In this document: piece after piece, positions 1-9,308 of the stretch
How the letters are laid out: every line of letters starts with the position of its first letter
How positions within the stretch are numbered: the first letter of the stretch is position 1
From: Acanthopleuribacter pedis
GTDB lineage: Bacteria > Acidobacteriota > Holophagae > Acanthopleuribacterales > Acanthopleuribacteraceae
NCBI RefSeq assembly: GCF_017377855.1
Contig: NZ_JAFREP010000008.1
Span: forward strand, 310,001 to 374,000
Direction: 5' to 3'
Length of the DNA: 64,000 bases
Program-made: the position numbers and the translations under genes
The notes under the pieces: model-generated
Told to the model about the DNA's origin: nothing
Seen by the model: the letters and a program-made list of their open reading frames with translations, nothing else
Database searches by the model: none

Positions 1-227
1 TGAAAGGTTGTTTTACCATGGTTCGCCTGGCGCCCTGGATCAACCTGTTCTCGTGCCGGTGGTCGGGTGTGTCGAATATGGTGTAATATTTGGTGTAGCT
101 TATGGTGTCAGAAATGGCGTTATCTAGAATGTTGCTTTTGACGCCAAATTGACTCATATTTACTGATGGAGACGCGAGGTTCGCTCGTAGTCCGGCTCAT
201 TCAGTCTTGACCTTAAGGAGGCTTAGG

Positions 228-425
228 ATGCCGAGATACAACTTGAATCTCAACCGGAAAATGGATGCAGACTTAGTAGAAACTGCAGCTTCACTTGATG
301 TTCCCAAAGCGGAGGTCTTCCGACGCGCCTTGGAACTCTACAAGCTGGTGGTTGAATCTGGTGCTAAAACCATTTCCTACGAAAATACCAATGACGGAAA
401 AACCATGACGGTGATTGTTCGTTAG
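228..425 (+). CDS. Small ribbon-helix-helix-like protein
   Basis: A 65-residue basic protein. I start it at the ATG at 228 because a strong Shine-Dalgarno AAGGAGG lies at 215-221; an in-frame TTG at 207 precedes that site. The order 'PRYNLNLN' (short beta strand), then two helices around 'DADLVETAASLDVPKAEVFRRALELYKLVVE', is typical of the ribbon-helix-helix fold of antitoxins and small DNA-binding repressors. The C-terminal strand 'KTMTVIVR' is extra. There is no toxin-like partner: the next gene, 26 bp on, is a membrane protein. DNA binding is inferred from the fold pattern only. Confidence 0.6.
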   Translation: MPRYNLNLNRKMDADLVETAASLDVPKAEVFRRALELYKLVVESGAKTISYENTNDGKTMTVIVR

Positions 426-451
426 TTTTTCCCCGATACACCGAGGTAGCC

Positions 452-865
452 ATGACAACTTTGCCGGAACAGCCACCCGGCGCAGCCGATCCTGGTCATC
501 ACCCAAACAATGATCAAGAACCAAGGGGCGAATCCGACACCGCTTTACTCACGGATTCGCCGTCACATGCTTTAAGCGTTACCCGTGCTTCGGGTAAAAA
601 AGTATCCATTGCCCCGCATTCCAGCGAATGGGCGTCGATTGTGAAGCCTTTTGCCTATTTTATTTTTTGTCTTACCGGCGCGGTGATGCTTTTGCCCTTT
701 TTTCTCATCGCTTTTTTTGCCAACGAGGGTGACAAGCTCGACCAGTTTCTCGAATGGGCCAAGATGATTCTGGCACCGGTGGTTGGTTTCAGCTCCGCCG
801 TGGTCGGTTACTTCTTTGGGACTCGTGGTGCGGCCGGGGCCGCGCCTGATGACGAGGACGATTAA
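452..865 (+). CDS. Hypothetical membrane protein, two transmembrane segments
   Basis: A 137-residue protein of unknown function. Residues 1-70 are Pro/Asp/Ser-rich and probably disordered. Two hydrophobic stretches follow at roughly 67-90 (FAYFIFCLTGAVMLLPFF) and 107-125 (ILAPVVGFSSAVVGYFFG), and the tail ends in acidic residues. This is an inner-membrane hairpin with a long soluble N-terminus. GAGGT lies just before the ATG. It sits 26 bp after the ribbon-helix-helix-like gene, suggesting co-transcription, and is convergent with meaB, 4 bp away. No family recognised. Confidence 0.6.
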   Translation: MTTLPEQPPGAADPGHHPNNDQEPRGESDTALLTDSPSHALSVTRASGKKVSIAPHSSEWASIVKPFAYFIFCLTGAVMLLPFFLIAFFANEGDKLDQFLEWAKMILAPVVGFSSAVVGYFFGTRGAAGAAPDDEDD

Positions 866-869
866 CCAC

Positions 870-1889
870 TTAGTTCTGTTGCGGATCACCCATAAATAAC
901 CCGATCAAATTCGCCGCGGCGTGGTGGGGTGACATCTGTCCCTGTCCAATGGCGTTGCGTAGCTCCGGTAGTTTACGCGCCACCTCGGGATGTGCCTGAA
1001 ACCGTTCCAACAGGCTGTCCTCCAGCGCTTGCTGGAACCAGCGTTGCCGTTGTTGGCGGCGCAGTTTCTCGAAGAGCCCGTGTTCTTCCAACAGGGCGCG
1101 GTGTTTGCCCGCGCTTTCCCAAACCGTGTCGATCCCTTCACCGCCAAGCCCGGACGCGCACACGACGGGGGTTTTCCAGTGGGGGTTCTTGGGGCGGAAC
1201 AAGTTGACCGCGTTGGCGTAATGACGGCGCGCGCGTTTGGCGGCGTCGCGGAATTCGCCGTCGGCTTTGTTGATCACCAACAGATCGGCCACCTCGATAA
1301 TGCCTTTTTTGATGCCCTGAATTTCATCGCCCGCGTTGGGGAGCAACAGCACGGTAAAGAAATCGACCATGTCGGCAACCGCCGTTTCCGATTGACCGAC
1401 CCCGACCGTTTCAATCAGGATCACGTCGAAACCGGCCGCCTCGCACAACATCATGGTTTCCCGCGTGCGCCGGGTCACCCCGCCCAGCGTACCCGCCGAG
1501 GGGCTGGGACGGATAAAGGCTTCGTTGCGACGGGCGAGCTGTTCCATGCGCACCTTGTCGCCCAAAATGCTGCCGCCGCTGATTTTGCTGCTGGGGTCGA
1601 CAGCCAGCACCGCCACCCGCAAACCCCGTTCGATGAGAAACAAACCGAAGGCTTCGATGAAGGTGCTTTTACCGACACCCGGCGTGCCGGAAATGCCAAT
1701 TCGCGTCGCGGTTCCGCTTCGTGGCAACAGGTATGACACAAGCTGATTGGCCTGGCGGCGGCGATCCTCGCGCGTGTTTTCGACCAAGGTGATTGCTTTG
1801 GAGAGCGCACGCCGACGTCCGGCCAAGACGCCCTCGGCCAAACGCTGGGTGGCGGTGTCTAACGAAATCGGGTTCGCCGTTTGTTCCAT
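870..1889 (-). CDS. meaB: Methylmalonyl-CoA mutase-associated GTPase MeaB
   Basis: A 339-residue G3E-family P-loop GTPase that escorts adenosylcobalamin to methylmalonyl-CoA mutase and protects or reactivates it. The Walker A loop GTPGVGKST is at residues 68-76. 'DPSSKISGGSILGDK' (switch region), 'IETVGVGQSE' (Walker B/G3) and 'NKAD' (G4 guanine specificity) follow in order, and the C-terminus carries the helical dimerisation arm. It lies 15 bp downstream of the mutase gene on the same strand, so the pair is almost certainly one operon. The size is normal for MeaB/ArgK proteins. Confidence 0.95.
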   Translation of the reverse strand: MEQTANPISLDTATQRLAEGVLAGRRRALSKAITLVENTREDRRRQANQLVSYLLPRSGTATRIGISGTPGVGKSTFIEAFGLFLIERGLRVAVLAVDPSSKISGGSILGDKVRMEQLARRNEAFIRPSPSAGTLGGVTRRTRETMMLCEAAGFDVILIETVGVGQSETAVADMVDFFTVLLLPNAGDEIQGIKKGIIEVADLLVINKADGEFRDAAKRARRHYANAVNLFRPKNPHWKTPVVCASGLGGEGIDTVWESAGKHRALLEEHGLFEKLRRQQRQRWFQQALEDSLLERFQAHPEVARKLPELRNAIGQGQMSPHHAAANLIGLFMGDPQQN

Positions 1890-1904
1890 GGGTGTGTCTT
1901 TCCG

Positions 1905-4046
1905 TTAAGCCTGTTTTGCCAACAAGGAACGCGTTTCCTGAAGCACCTCGTGAGCCGCTTTCAGGATGTTGGTGCCCGGTCCGAAAATCGCGGCCACCCC
2001 TTGTTCGCGCAGGTAGTCGTAATCCTGTTGGGGAATAACACCGCCGCAAACCACCAACATGTCGTCGACTTCCTGACGTTTCAACTCACCGATCAACGCC
2101 GGGATCAAAGTTTTGTGGCCGGCGGCCTGGCTGGAAATCCCGATGATGTGGCAATCGCTGTCAATCGCTTGGCGCGCCGCCTCCTCCGGGGTTTGGAACA
2201 AAGGACCGATATCGACGTCGAAACCCAGGTCCGCGAAAGCGGTGGCGATGACCTTGGCGCCGCGGTCGTGGCCGTCTTGGCCCAGCTTAACCACCAAAAT
2301 ACGCGGGCGTCGGCCCTCTTCTGCCTCGAACTTTATGATATCGGCCTGGAGATTTTGCCAGTCTTGATCTTCTTCAAACGCGGCCCCGTACACGCCACTA
2401 ATCGGCTGGGCGGTGGTGCGGTAGCGGCCGTACACTTTTTCGAGGGCGTCGGAGATCTCGCCGATGGTGGCGCGGTCGCGCGTGGCTTGCACCGCCAGCG
2501 CCAGCAAGTTCCCTTCGCCGCTTTCCGCCGCCTGGGTTAAGGCCGCGAGGGCCGCGGCGACCTTGTCGGCGTCGCGGTTCTCACGCAACTTTTTCAGGCG
2601 CGTGAGCTGCGCCTCGCGCACGACGGTATTGTCGATTTCGAGGATGTCGAGTTCTTCTTCTTCCGCGAGTTTGTATTTATTGACCCCGACAATCACCTCG
2701 TCGCCACGGTCGATGCGGGCCTGGCGGCGAGCCGAGGATTCCTCGATGTAACGCTGGGGTATGCCGGCTTCAATGGCCTTGGTCATGCCGCCGTGGGCTT
2801 CGATTTCGTCGATGATCGCCTGGGCCTTTTCAATTAAACCTTGGGTCAGGCTCTCCATCATGTAGCTGCCCGCCCAGGGGTCAACCACCTTGGTGATGTT
2901 GCTTTCTTCCTGAATGATGAGCTGGGTATTGCGCGCGATGCGGGCGGAGAAATCGGTGGGGAGTGCGACCGCTTCATCCAAGGCATTGGTGTGCAAGGAC
3001 TGGGTACCGCCGAACACGGCCGCCATGGCTTCCATCGTCGTGCGTACCACGTTGTTGTAGGGGTCCTGCTCGGTGAGGCTCCAGCCCGAGGTTTGGCAGT
3101 GGGTGCGCAGCATCATGGATTTGGGATTTTGCGGATGAAAACTTTTGATGAGTTTGGCCCAGAGACCGCGTGCCGCGCGTAACTTGGCGACTTCCATGTA
3201 GAAGTTCATGCCGATGGCGAAGAAAAACGAGAGGCGCGGGGCGAAGGCGTCAATGTCCAGGCCCTTGGCCAGCGCGGTCCGCACGTATTCGAGCCCGTCG
3301 GCGAGGGTTAAGGCCAGTTCGAGGGCCGAGTGCGCGCCCGCCTCCTGCATGTGGTAACCGCTGATTGAGATCGAGTTGAACTTGGGCATATTTTGCGAGG
3401 TGTAGGCGATGATGTCGGCGACGATGCGCATCGAAGGCGTGGGTGGGAAGATGTAGGTATTCCGCACCATGAATTCTTTGAGGATGTCGTTTTGAATGGT
3501 GCCGGCCAGCAGTTTTTGGTCGACGCCTTGTTCTTGCGCGGCGACGATGAAGCCGGCCAAAATCGGCAGCACGGCGCCGTTCATGGTCATGGAGACCGAC
3601 ATTTTGTCGAGCGGGATACCGTCGAACAGGATCTTCATGTCTTCGATGCTGTCGATGGCGACGCCGGCCTTGCCGACATCCCCGACCACGCGTGGATGGT
3701 CGGAATCGTAGCCGCGGTGGGTTGCGAGATCAAAGGCAACCGACAGGCCTTTTTGACCCGCGGCCAAGTTGCGTTTGTAGAAGGCGTTGGAGGCCTCGGC
3801 GGTGGAGAAACCCGCGTATTGGCGGATCGTCCAGGGGCGGCCGGTGTACATGGTGGCCCGGGGTCCGCGAATGAATGGGTAGAGACCGGGAACCGTATCG
3901 GTATCGGGCAAGTCCGCGATGTCGGCCGCGGTGTAAAGCGGTTTGACATCGATGCCTTCGTCGGAGTGCCAGGTCAAGTCTGCCAGGGGTTTTCCCCGTA
4001 ACTCTTTTTCTGCCAGCTTACGCCATGCGTCCAGTTCCTTCGCCAT
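1905..4046 (-). CDS. Methylmalonyl-CoA mutase, single-chain
   Basis: A 713-residue cytosolic enzyme interconverting (R)-methylmalonyl-CoA and succinyl-CoA with adenosylcobalamin, in propionate, odd-chain and branched-chain degradation. The N-terminal barrel carries the substrate region ('[18 protein letters not shown]'). The C-terminal B12 domain has the DGHDRG motif at 591-596, whose His593 is the lower axial cobalt ligand, then 'GISSQAAGH' and 'CGGVIP'. Both halves are in one chain, like the catalytic alpha subunit or human MUT. I chose the ATG at 4046 because AGAGGC precedes it and it gives the usual family N-terminus '[18 protein letters not shown]'; upstream in-frame codons are low-complexity. 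meaB follows 15 bp later. No separate small subunit is visible. Confidence 0.95.
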   Translation of the reverse strand: MAKELDAWRKLAEKELRGKPLADLTWHSDEGIDVKPLYTAADIADLPDTDTVPGLYPFIRGPRATMYTGRPWTIRQYAGFSTAEASNAFYKRNLAAGQKGLSVAFDLATHRGYDSDHPRVVGDVGKAGVAIDSIEDMKILFDGIPLDKMSVSMTMNGAVLPILAGFIVAAQEQGVDQKLLAGTIQNDILKEFMVRNTYIFPPTPSMRIVADIIAYTSQNMPKFNSISISGYHMQEAGAHSALELALTLADGLEYVRTALAKGLDIDAFAPRLSFFFAIGMNFYMEVAKLRAARGLWAKLIKSFHPQNPKSMMLRTHCQTSGWSLTEQDPYNNVVRTTMEAMAAVFGGTQSLHTNALDEAVALPTDFSARIARNTQLIIQEESNITKVVDPWAGSYMMESLTQGLIEKAQAIIDEIEAHGGMTKAIEAGIPQRYIEESSARRQARIDRGDEVIVGVNKYKLAEEEELDILEIDNTVVREAQLTRLKKLRENRDADKVAAALAALTQAAESGEGNLLALAVQATRDRATIGEISDALEKVYGRYRTTAQPISGVYGAAFEEDQDWQNLQADIIKFEAEEGRRPRILVVKLGQDGHDRGAKVIATAFADLGFDVDIGPLFQTPEEAARQAIDSDCHIIGISSQAAGHKTLIPALIGELKRQEVDDMLVVCGGVIPQQDYDYLREQGVAAIFGPGTNILKAAHEVLQETRSLLAKQA

Positions 4047-4807
4047 ACATGCCTCTTGGATAAGAAAAGTTTCACACTTATAGATGCCATCATACTGCAA
4101 GGATGGGGTTGATGCGAGGGGCGTGGTCGGGGCTTGGGTTGGCATTCGCTTTTTAGGATGGACGGATGGGGTTTGCCTGCCTGGTTTTGTCGTGGAGGGT
4201 GGGCGATTGGGCCTTTGCTTGCCTGGTTTTGCCGGTTGCGCCATGGTGGTTGGGTTGATGACTTAGGATGGCAGGATGGAAAGAGGATGGGCGATTGGGG
4301 TTTGCCTGTTTGGTTTGGCCGTTTCCGCCGCGGATGAAGGGGTCCACCTGGGGCTGTGCGGGTTAATTCGCCGGCCGCGTTTCGGATGGGTGGTTTTGGT
4401 GTTGGGGTGAGGTTGACGGGCAGTGGGTGCTTTGATCCAGGGTTCCGGCAGAGGCGGAAAACCGTTGGGATGAGGATGAAGCAAACGGAAGGAACAATGG
4501 GCGGGCCCCGCCGCGGCGAAGCGCGGTGGGAGGGGCCTATTTTTTCTGGAGTGGTCCTTGAGGAATCGGCGTTGGCGTTATCATCAAATGAGCCGACGAG
4601 AACCCCGTTTTGGCGATCCAGTAATTCCTCGTCGGCGCGAGCCCAAATCAGCACCATAAGCCGATGGGTCAAGGATGCCGGCGATCCGGTGGGCGCAACG
4701 CCGCGGATATGGATGTTGCGCTTTATTCCCCCGTCCTTTTGGTGTCCAAACAAAACCGGCCCCTTTGTGCACATCACAAAGGGGCCGGTTGTCTGTTTAT
4801 TTAGCCT
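4047..4807. other. 760-bp non-coding spacer with diverged direct repeats
   Basis: No convincing gene. At 4154-4325 two blocks share TTAGGATGG, GGATGG, GTTTGCCTG and TGGTTTTG-like words about 112 bp apart, with a third partial copy at 4203-4235; this looks like an old tandem duplication of G/T-rich sequence. No cobalamin riboswitch core was found upstream of the mutase. The right end holds the malic enzyme terminator. Confidence 0.5.
4754..4790 (-). terminator. Intrinsic terminator after the malic enzyme gene
   Basis: A perfect 16-bp stem (4754-4769 with 4775-4790) closes a 5-nt loop. On the minus strand it is followed by TTTTGTTT. It starts 18 bp beyond the malic enzyme stop. The plus-strand side has a weaker T-rich tail (GTCTGTTTATTT), so it may act in both directions. 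Confidence 0.85.
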
Positions 4808-6244
4808 CTATTCGTCGTCGCTTTTTTTGGTGCGGCGGGCAACGCCGGTTTTGATTGCCGCCTCCATCACCGCCGCCGCGACCTTGGGCACCACGTCTTG
4901 GTTGAAGACGCTGGGGATGATGTAGTCGGGTGAGACGATCTCGTCATCGATGGTTTCCGCGATGGCGATGGCCGCCGCCATTTTCATCTCTTCATTAATA
5001 TGAGAGGCGTGGCAGTCGAGGGCGCCGCGGAAGATGCCGGGGAAACACAAAACGTTGTTGATTTGGTTGGGGTAATCGCTGCGGCCGGTGGCAACCACCT
5101 TGGCGTGTTTGAGTGCGATTTCGGGCATGACCTCGGGGATCGGGTTCGACATCGCGAACACGATGGAATCGCTTGCCATCGCGGCCACGTCGGCCTCGTC
5201 CAGCAGATTGGGTGCCGACAAACCGACAAACACATCGGCCCCGCGCACCACTTCTTTCAGGGTGCCTGCTTCCTGGTTGGGGTTGGTGATGTTCGCGTAT
5301 TCGCGTTTGGCATCGTTGAGGTCCTCGCGGCTGTTGGTGAGCGCACCTTTGCGATCACAGCCGATGATGTTTTTGATGCCCAAGTCCATCATCATTTTGG
5401 TGCAGGCCGTACCCGCCGCACCGACGCCGGCAACCACCACTTTCAGGTCCTCGTACTTTTTGTCGACCAGTTTCATGGCGTTGATCAGGGCCGCGACCAA
5501 GACCACCGCGGTGCCGTGTTGGTCGTCATGGAAAATCGGGATGTCCAGCTCTTCCTGCAGACGGCGTTCAATTTCAAAGCAACGGGGCGCCGAAATATCT
5601 TCAAGGTTCACGCCGCCGAAGGTGGGCGCCATGTATTTGACCGTTTTGATGATTTCTTCCGTGTCCTTGGTGTCCAGGCAGATCGGGAAGGCGTCGACGC
5701 CCGCGAATTCCTTAAACAGCATGGCCTTGCCTTCCATGACCGGCATGGCCGCCTCGGGACCGATATCACCCAGGCCCAACACGGCGGTGCCGTCGCTGAC
5801 AATGGCGACCGTGTTGCGTTTGATGGTCAGCTTAAAAGCATCGCTGGGTTTTTTCTCGATGGCGAGACAGATGCGTGCCACGCCCGGGGTGTAGGCCATC
5901 GACAATTGGTCGCGTGTTTTGAGCGGGGTTTTGCTGGTGACCTCAATTTTGCCGCCGAGGTGGAGCAGAAAGGTGCGGTCGGAGAAGTTGACGATTTCGA
6001 CACCCTCGATGGCGGCGATTCCGTCGATGAGTTCTTGAATGTGGGCTTCGCCCGCGGTGTCGATGGTGAAATCGCGAATGACAAAACCTTTGCCGGCTTT
6101 AACGATGTCGATGGCGCCGATGGCGCCGCCCAGTTGGCCGACCACCGTGGTTAACTGAGCCAGGACTTCGGTTTGATGGCTAAGCTTTAAACGAATGGTA
6201 ATACTGTTACTTGCATTGGTGGGGTTGCCTTGTTGCAGCGTCAT
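4808..6244 (-). CDS. ACT-domain NAD(P)-dependent malic enzyme
   Basis: A 478-residue enzyme that oxidatively decarboxylates malate to pyruvate. Residues about 15-90 form an ACT-like regulatory domain ('IRLKLSHQTEVLAQLTTVVG'), implying allosteric control by a small ligand. The catalytic part shows 'MAYTPGVA' (catalytic Tyr), 'FHDDQHGTAVV' (divalent-metal aspartates) and the Rossmann loop 'VVAGVGAAGTA'. It ends in the usual 'CFPGIFRGALD...PSVFNQDVVPKVAAAV' block. It is monocistronic with a strong terminator. The cofactor (NAD versus NADP) cannot be fixed from sequence alone. Confidence 0.93.
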   Translation of the reverse strand: MTLQQGNPTNASNSITIRLKLSHQTEVLAQLTTVVGQLGGAIGAIDIVKAGKGFVIRDFTIDTAGEAHIQELIDGIAAIEGVEIVNFSDRTFLLHLGGKIEVTSKTPLKTRDQLSMAYTPGVARICLAIEKKPSDAFKLTIKRNTVAIVSDGTAVLGLGDIGPEAAMPVMEGKAMLFKEFAGVDAFPICLDTKDTEEIIKTVKYMAPTFGGVNLEDISAPRCFEIERRLQEELDIPIFHDDQHGTAVVLVAALINAMKLVDKKYEDLKVVVAGVGAAGTACTKMMMDLGIKNIIGCDRKGALTNSREDLNDAKREYANITNPNQEAGTLKEVVRGADVFVGLSAPNLLDEADVAAMASDSIVFAMSNPIPEVMPEIALKHAKVVATGRSDYPNQINNVLCFPGIFRGALDCHASHINEEMKMAAAIAIAETIDDEIVSPDYIIPSVFNQDVVPKVAAAVMEAAIKTGVARRTKKSDDE

Positions 6245-7041
6245 AATCTGTTCCTTTTGCCTTGGGGTTCCTCGTCGGACAAGGGTTTGGGTGCAAGGTG
6301 CCGCGCGACGAAGGGTGCTCGGTCGGCCGCGCGCTGTTGTCCGCGGGGGAATGTCATCGAGGATAATGCTCTTTTCGGCAGCTCACCTGAATGAATTAAC
6401 CCGAAAATCATCGGCGTTTGAGCCGGTTGGCACCGCGGGGTTCCCGTTTTTGGTGCCTTGTTGCGACTTGATCTCAGAGTCGCGTCTGTTGGCTTGTTTA
6501 TAACACGGCCTTCCAGGGTGCGAAAAGTAAGGTAAGTCCTTTTTTCTAAGGGTTTTCATTGAATCAGGCTTCAGTTTTCGACGCGGCGGTCGGTTTTTTC
6601 GACAGGTTTCGACACCCTTACCGACACCCTTCGACGCGTCGAAAAACGTCGGGCCGGCGGATTGGATGATCCCTGAAACATTAAGTTGTTTATTTTTAGT
6701 TGCTTGTGTGGCGGGGTGAAGTTGGCACCAAACCTGTAATAAGGCTATTCCGTCACCGAACGGCGCGTGCGTCGGCGGTGATACCTACCGCGGCAGGTGG
6801 ACCCTTCCACGATTTGGGAAAGAGGGGTAGTTGGGAGTGTCGCCTGCCGGGGTTAGGGTCCTTCGGGCGTTTTGCCGAGCAAGAGCCGGAAAAGGTTTTG
6901 CTGCGCAAAACGCGCGACGGTTCGACCACCGCATGAAACGCTTGCGCTCGCCGGACGGTATGGGGTTTGGTATGATTCGCCTCAGTCTTATCTTTATGCG
7001 GCGAGCGTTTGATGGTTTCCGAAAGAGGAACTTATCTTGAT
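6245..7041. other. 797-bp intergenic region with short repeats and a palindrome
   Basis: This separates the divergent malic enzyme and sigma-54 regulator genes. No ORF here has a ribosome-binding site or coding character. At 6607-6631 CGACACCCTT is repeated directly, followed at once by the perfect 14-bp palindrome TTCGACGCGTCGAA (6630-6643). A TATGAT hexamer at 6971-6976 is a possible -10 for the downstream regulator. Confidence 0.45.
6630..6643. promoter_or_regulatory. 14-bp palindrome with adjacent direct repeats, candidate operator
   Basis: TTCGACGCGTCGAA is a perfect inverted repeat. The same TCGAC core occurs at 6599-6603 and 6608-6612, so four TCGAC/GTCGA half-sites lie within about 50 bp. 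That density suggests a protein-binding site between divergent genes. The binding factor is unknown. Confidence 0.35.
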
Positions 7042-8619
7042 ATGTCAACCCGGTCAGGGCTTGGGGCCGGAAACTTAGGTCGTCAAGCGATGATTCCTCG
7101 TCTCCATTTGACGATCCTGCTACACCCCCAGGAATCCCGCATCGGGGATCGCGTTGCGCTTCCCGAGGGGCCGTCCGAGATTTCGCGGAGGACCCCCGAT
7201 TTTCATAAACCCACCCAGGTGTTGGGTAAACCCTTGGGATTGCCCTGCATTAGCCGCAAACCTTTTTTTTTGATTCCGCGCGCTCGCGAGGGTGTGCTGG
7301 TGAAACGCGACGAACACGGCACCAAGCTTCGGGTGAACGGGGTCTCGCTCAAACAGGAACTGTTTGTTGACATGACCGCGCTGAGCCGTGGGGTGGTGAT
7401 CACTTTGGCCGAACACCTCGTGCTCCTGTTGCACTTTTCCGACCTGGGTGCGGTGCCGCGTGATTTACCCGATTTCGGCTTGGTTGGCTTTGCCGACGAG
7501 GTGGTGCGGATTCGTCACGAAATTCAGCAGGTCGCCGACCTGGACGTTCCGGTGCTGATTCGTGGTGAAACCGGCGTGGGTAAGGAGTTGGTGGCCCAGG
7601 CGATTCACCAGCACGGCCACCGGTCGCGGCGCCCCTTCATTACCGTAAATCTCGGTGCCTTGCCGAGCACCTTGGCCGCCGCCGAGTTGTTCGGTGCCAA
7701 ACGCGGCAGTTTTACCGGGGCAACCCAGGATCGGAGCGGTTATTTCGTGGCCGCCGACAGCGGCGTGTTGTTTCTCGATGAAATTGGCGAAGCGCCCGAA
7801 GAGGTACAGGCGATGTTGTTGCGTGCACTGGAAACCCTGGAAGTCACCCCACTCGGTGGTCAACGTCCTGTTTCGGTGGATGTGCGTGTCTTGGCGGCGA
7901 CCGACGCCGACTTGGAACGCGATATCCAACAGCAGCGCTTTAAAGCACCCTTGCTCCATCGTTTGTCCGGCTTCGAATTGTTGATTCCGCCGCTGCGCGA
8001 GCGCCCGGAGGATTTGGGTCTGCTGTTTACCCATTTTTCCAGGGGTGTTGAACGTGAGTTGGGGATTGTGCCGGCCCGGGACAGCAAAGATCCCTTCGCC
8101 TTGCCGCGCTTGCCGGTTGCGCTGATGGAGCGGTTTGTCGCCAACAGGTGGAGCGGCAACATTCGCCAGTTCCGCAATCTGGTTCGCCGACTCCATATCA
8201 GCAACCGCGGTCGGGAAGTGCTGGAGGAAACGCCCCAAATCAGTCGCCTGCTCGATGCGGAAATCAATGCGTTGCCCTTGGCGGCACCGCCATCGGTGGA
8301 TGTGGCCGCCAAGGGGGCGAAGGACGCCGCGGCACCAAAACGCAAGCCGCGTTCGATTGAAGAAAACGAATTGTTGCGAGCCATGGAAGATGCTTCATGG
8401 GAACCCAAGGTCGCCGCGGAAATTTTGGGGATCTCCCGTGCTTCGGTTTACGACTTGATTCGCCGTGGCGGCACGTTGCGTGTTGCCAATGACTTTAGCG
8501 AGGAGGAGCTTCGCGCCGCACATCAGCGTTGCAACGGCAACGCGGCCGAGATGTCGCGCCAATTAAAGGTTTCGGTTGTCGCCTTAACCCGCCGCTTGCG
8601 GGGAATGGGTCTCGAATAA
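7042..8619 (+). CDS. Sigma-54-dependent transcriptional activator with FHA-like N-terminus and two HTH segments
   Basis: A 525-residue bacterial enhancer-binding protein. Residues about 20-132 resemble a cryptic FHA sensor ('VNGVSLKQ...ITLAEHLVLLLHF'). The AAA+ domain has Walker A GETGVGKE (175-182), the sigma-54 contact loop as GSFTGA (222-227; consensus GAFTGA) and Walker B 'GVLFLDEIGE' (241-250). After a Pro/Ala/Lys linker come a Fis-type HTH ('AAEILGISRASVYDLIRR') and a second HTH-like segment at the extreme C-terminus ('NAAEMSRQLKVSVVALTRRL'). There is no receiver domain, so control is probably through phosphopeptide binding. The start at 7042 follows GAGGAA; an in-frame TTG/ATG lies 30 bp earlier. 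Confidence 0.88.
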   Translation: MSTRSGLGAGNLGRQAMIPRLHLTILLHPQESRIGDRVALPEGPSEISRRTPDFHKPTQVLGKPLGLPCISRKPFFLIPRAREGVLVKRDEHGTKLRVNGVSLKQELFVDMTALSRGVVITLAEHLVLLLHFSDLGAVPRDLPDFGLVGFADEVVRIRHEIQQVADLDVPVLIRGETGVGKELVAQAIHQHGHRSRRPFITVNLGALPSTLAAAELFGAKRGSFTGATQDRSGYFVAADSGVLFLDEIGEAPEEVQAMLLRALETLEVTPLGGQRPVSVDVRVLAATDADLERDIQQQRFKAPLLHRLSGFELLIPPLRERPEDLGLLFTHFSRGVERELGIVPARDSKDPFALPRLPVALMERFVANRWSGNIRQFRNLVRRLHISNRGREVLEETPQISRLLDAEINALPLAAPPSVDVAAKGAKDAAAPKRKPRSIEENELLRAMEDASWEPKVAAEILGISRASVYDLIRRGGTLRVANDFSEEELRAAHQRCNGNAAEMSRQLKVSVVALTRRLRGMGLE

Positions 8620-8776
8620 AAACGATTCCGGCCAGAGATGGATCTGGCGCGTGCTGTTCCCCGCGGGGACGGCGAAGAGGCGAGAGGTCCATGTGTGTTC
8701 GGAATCGACACGAGCCGTGTCGGTGTTCCGTTCGTTTTTGTGATTGAATGTTCCAGCCACACAAGGGAGGTCCTTT

Positions 8777-9172
8777 ATGGAGAATGCGCTCGAAATTTGG
8801 TACCAGGGTATCGGCCAAGTTTGGTACATGTCCCGCAAAAATTACACGACGCCCACGGGTGCTGTCGTGGTTGACGGGGTTATGAAAGACGATATCGTGA
8901 AATTCATTAACGGGGATCCTGCCAACTCAATTCGGGTTACGGTACCTGTCGGCGTTTTTAACGGAAGCAATCCGACCGTGTTTACGCTTTCGCCCCATGG
9001 GCAGCCCAACCATGCGTTGGCACTCCAGGTGGCGATGTCGGCAACCTTTGAGCCCTGCGGCTTTAAGTTTTTGCAGTTGGACCCAGCCAACCCGGAACTT
9101 GAAGACGATCCCGAAAAAGAGACCAACGGCCAAATTATTATTCTGGATGATCCCAGTGATCCAGATGTTTAA
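8777..9172 (+). CDS. Hypothetical protein, 131 residues
   Basis: Family not recognised. The ATG at 8777 has a good GGGAGGT seven bases upstream. The product is acidic with no signal peptide or membrane segment. It looks like a small beta-rich domain ('DDIVKFINGDPANSIRVTVPVGVFNG...TVFTLSPHGQPNHALALQV') with a Glu/Asp-rich tail. It lies 157 bp after the sigma-54 activator on the same strand and ends at a clear terminator, so it is probably its own unit. Whether the activator controls it is unknown. Confidence 0.6.
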   Translation: MENALEIWYQGIGQVWYMSRKNYTTPTGAVVVDGVMKDDIVKFINGDPANSIRVTVPVGVFNGSNPTVFTLSPHGQPNHALALQVAMSATFEPCGFKFLQLDPANPELEDDPEKETNGQIIILDDPSDPDV

Positions 9173-9197
9173 GCCGCGGTAGACCGAAAGTGCCGCA

Positions 9198-9239
9198 AAG
9201 CCGCCGTGGGAAAACACCCCTCGGCGGCTTTTGTTTGTT
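9198..9239 (+). terminator. Intrinsic terminator
   Basis: A perfect 9-bp stem AAGCCGCCG / CGGCGGCTT (9198-9206 with 9222-9230), then TTTTGTTTGTT. It lies 26 bp after the stop of the 131-residue protein. Confidence 0.85.
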
Positions 9240-9308
9240 CCTAACCCAAGCCGCGGTTGGGTTGTGCCTTTCTCCCGGTACGCGCGAGAAAAGGGCTGGT
9301 GATGTTGC

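Noticed and set aside
990..1736. Long open frame antisense to meaB
   Set aside because: It mirrors the meaB coding frame in a GC-rich genome and has no SD or recognisable product.
4047..4753. Cobalamin riboswitch ahead of methylmalonyl-CoA mutase
   Set aside because: No B12-box or characteristic paired core was found on the minus strand.
5000..6154. Long open frame antisense to malic enzyme
   Set aside because: A shadow of a strongly conserved enzyme; its translation is His/Asp-rich and unlike any protein.
8645..8660. Possible sigma-54 promoter before the 131-residue protein
   Set aside because: GG at -24 is present but the -12 element reads TGTTCC, without the GC at the required spacing.
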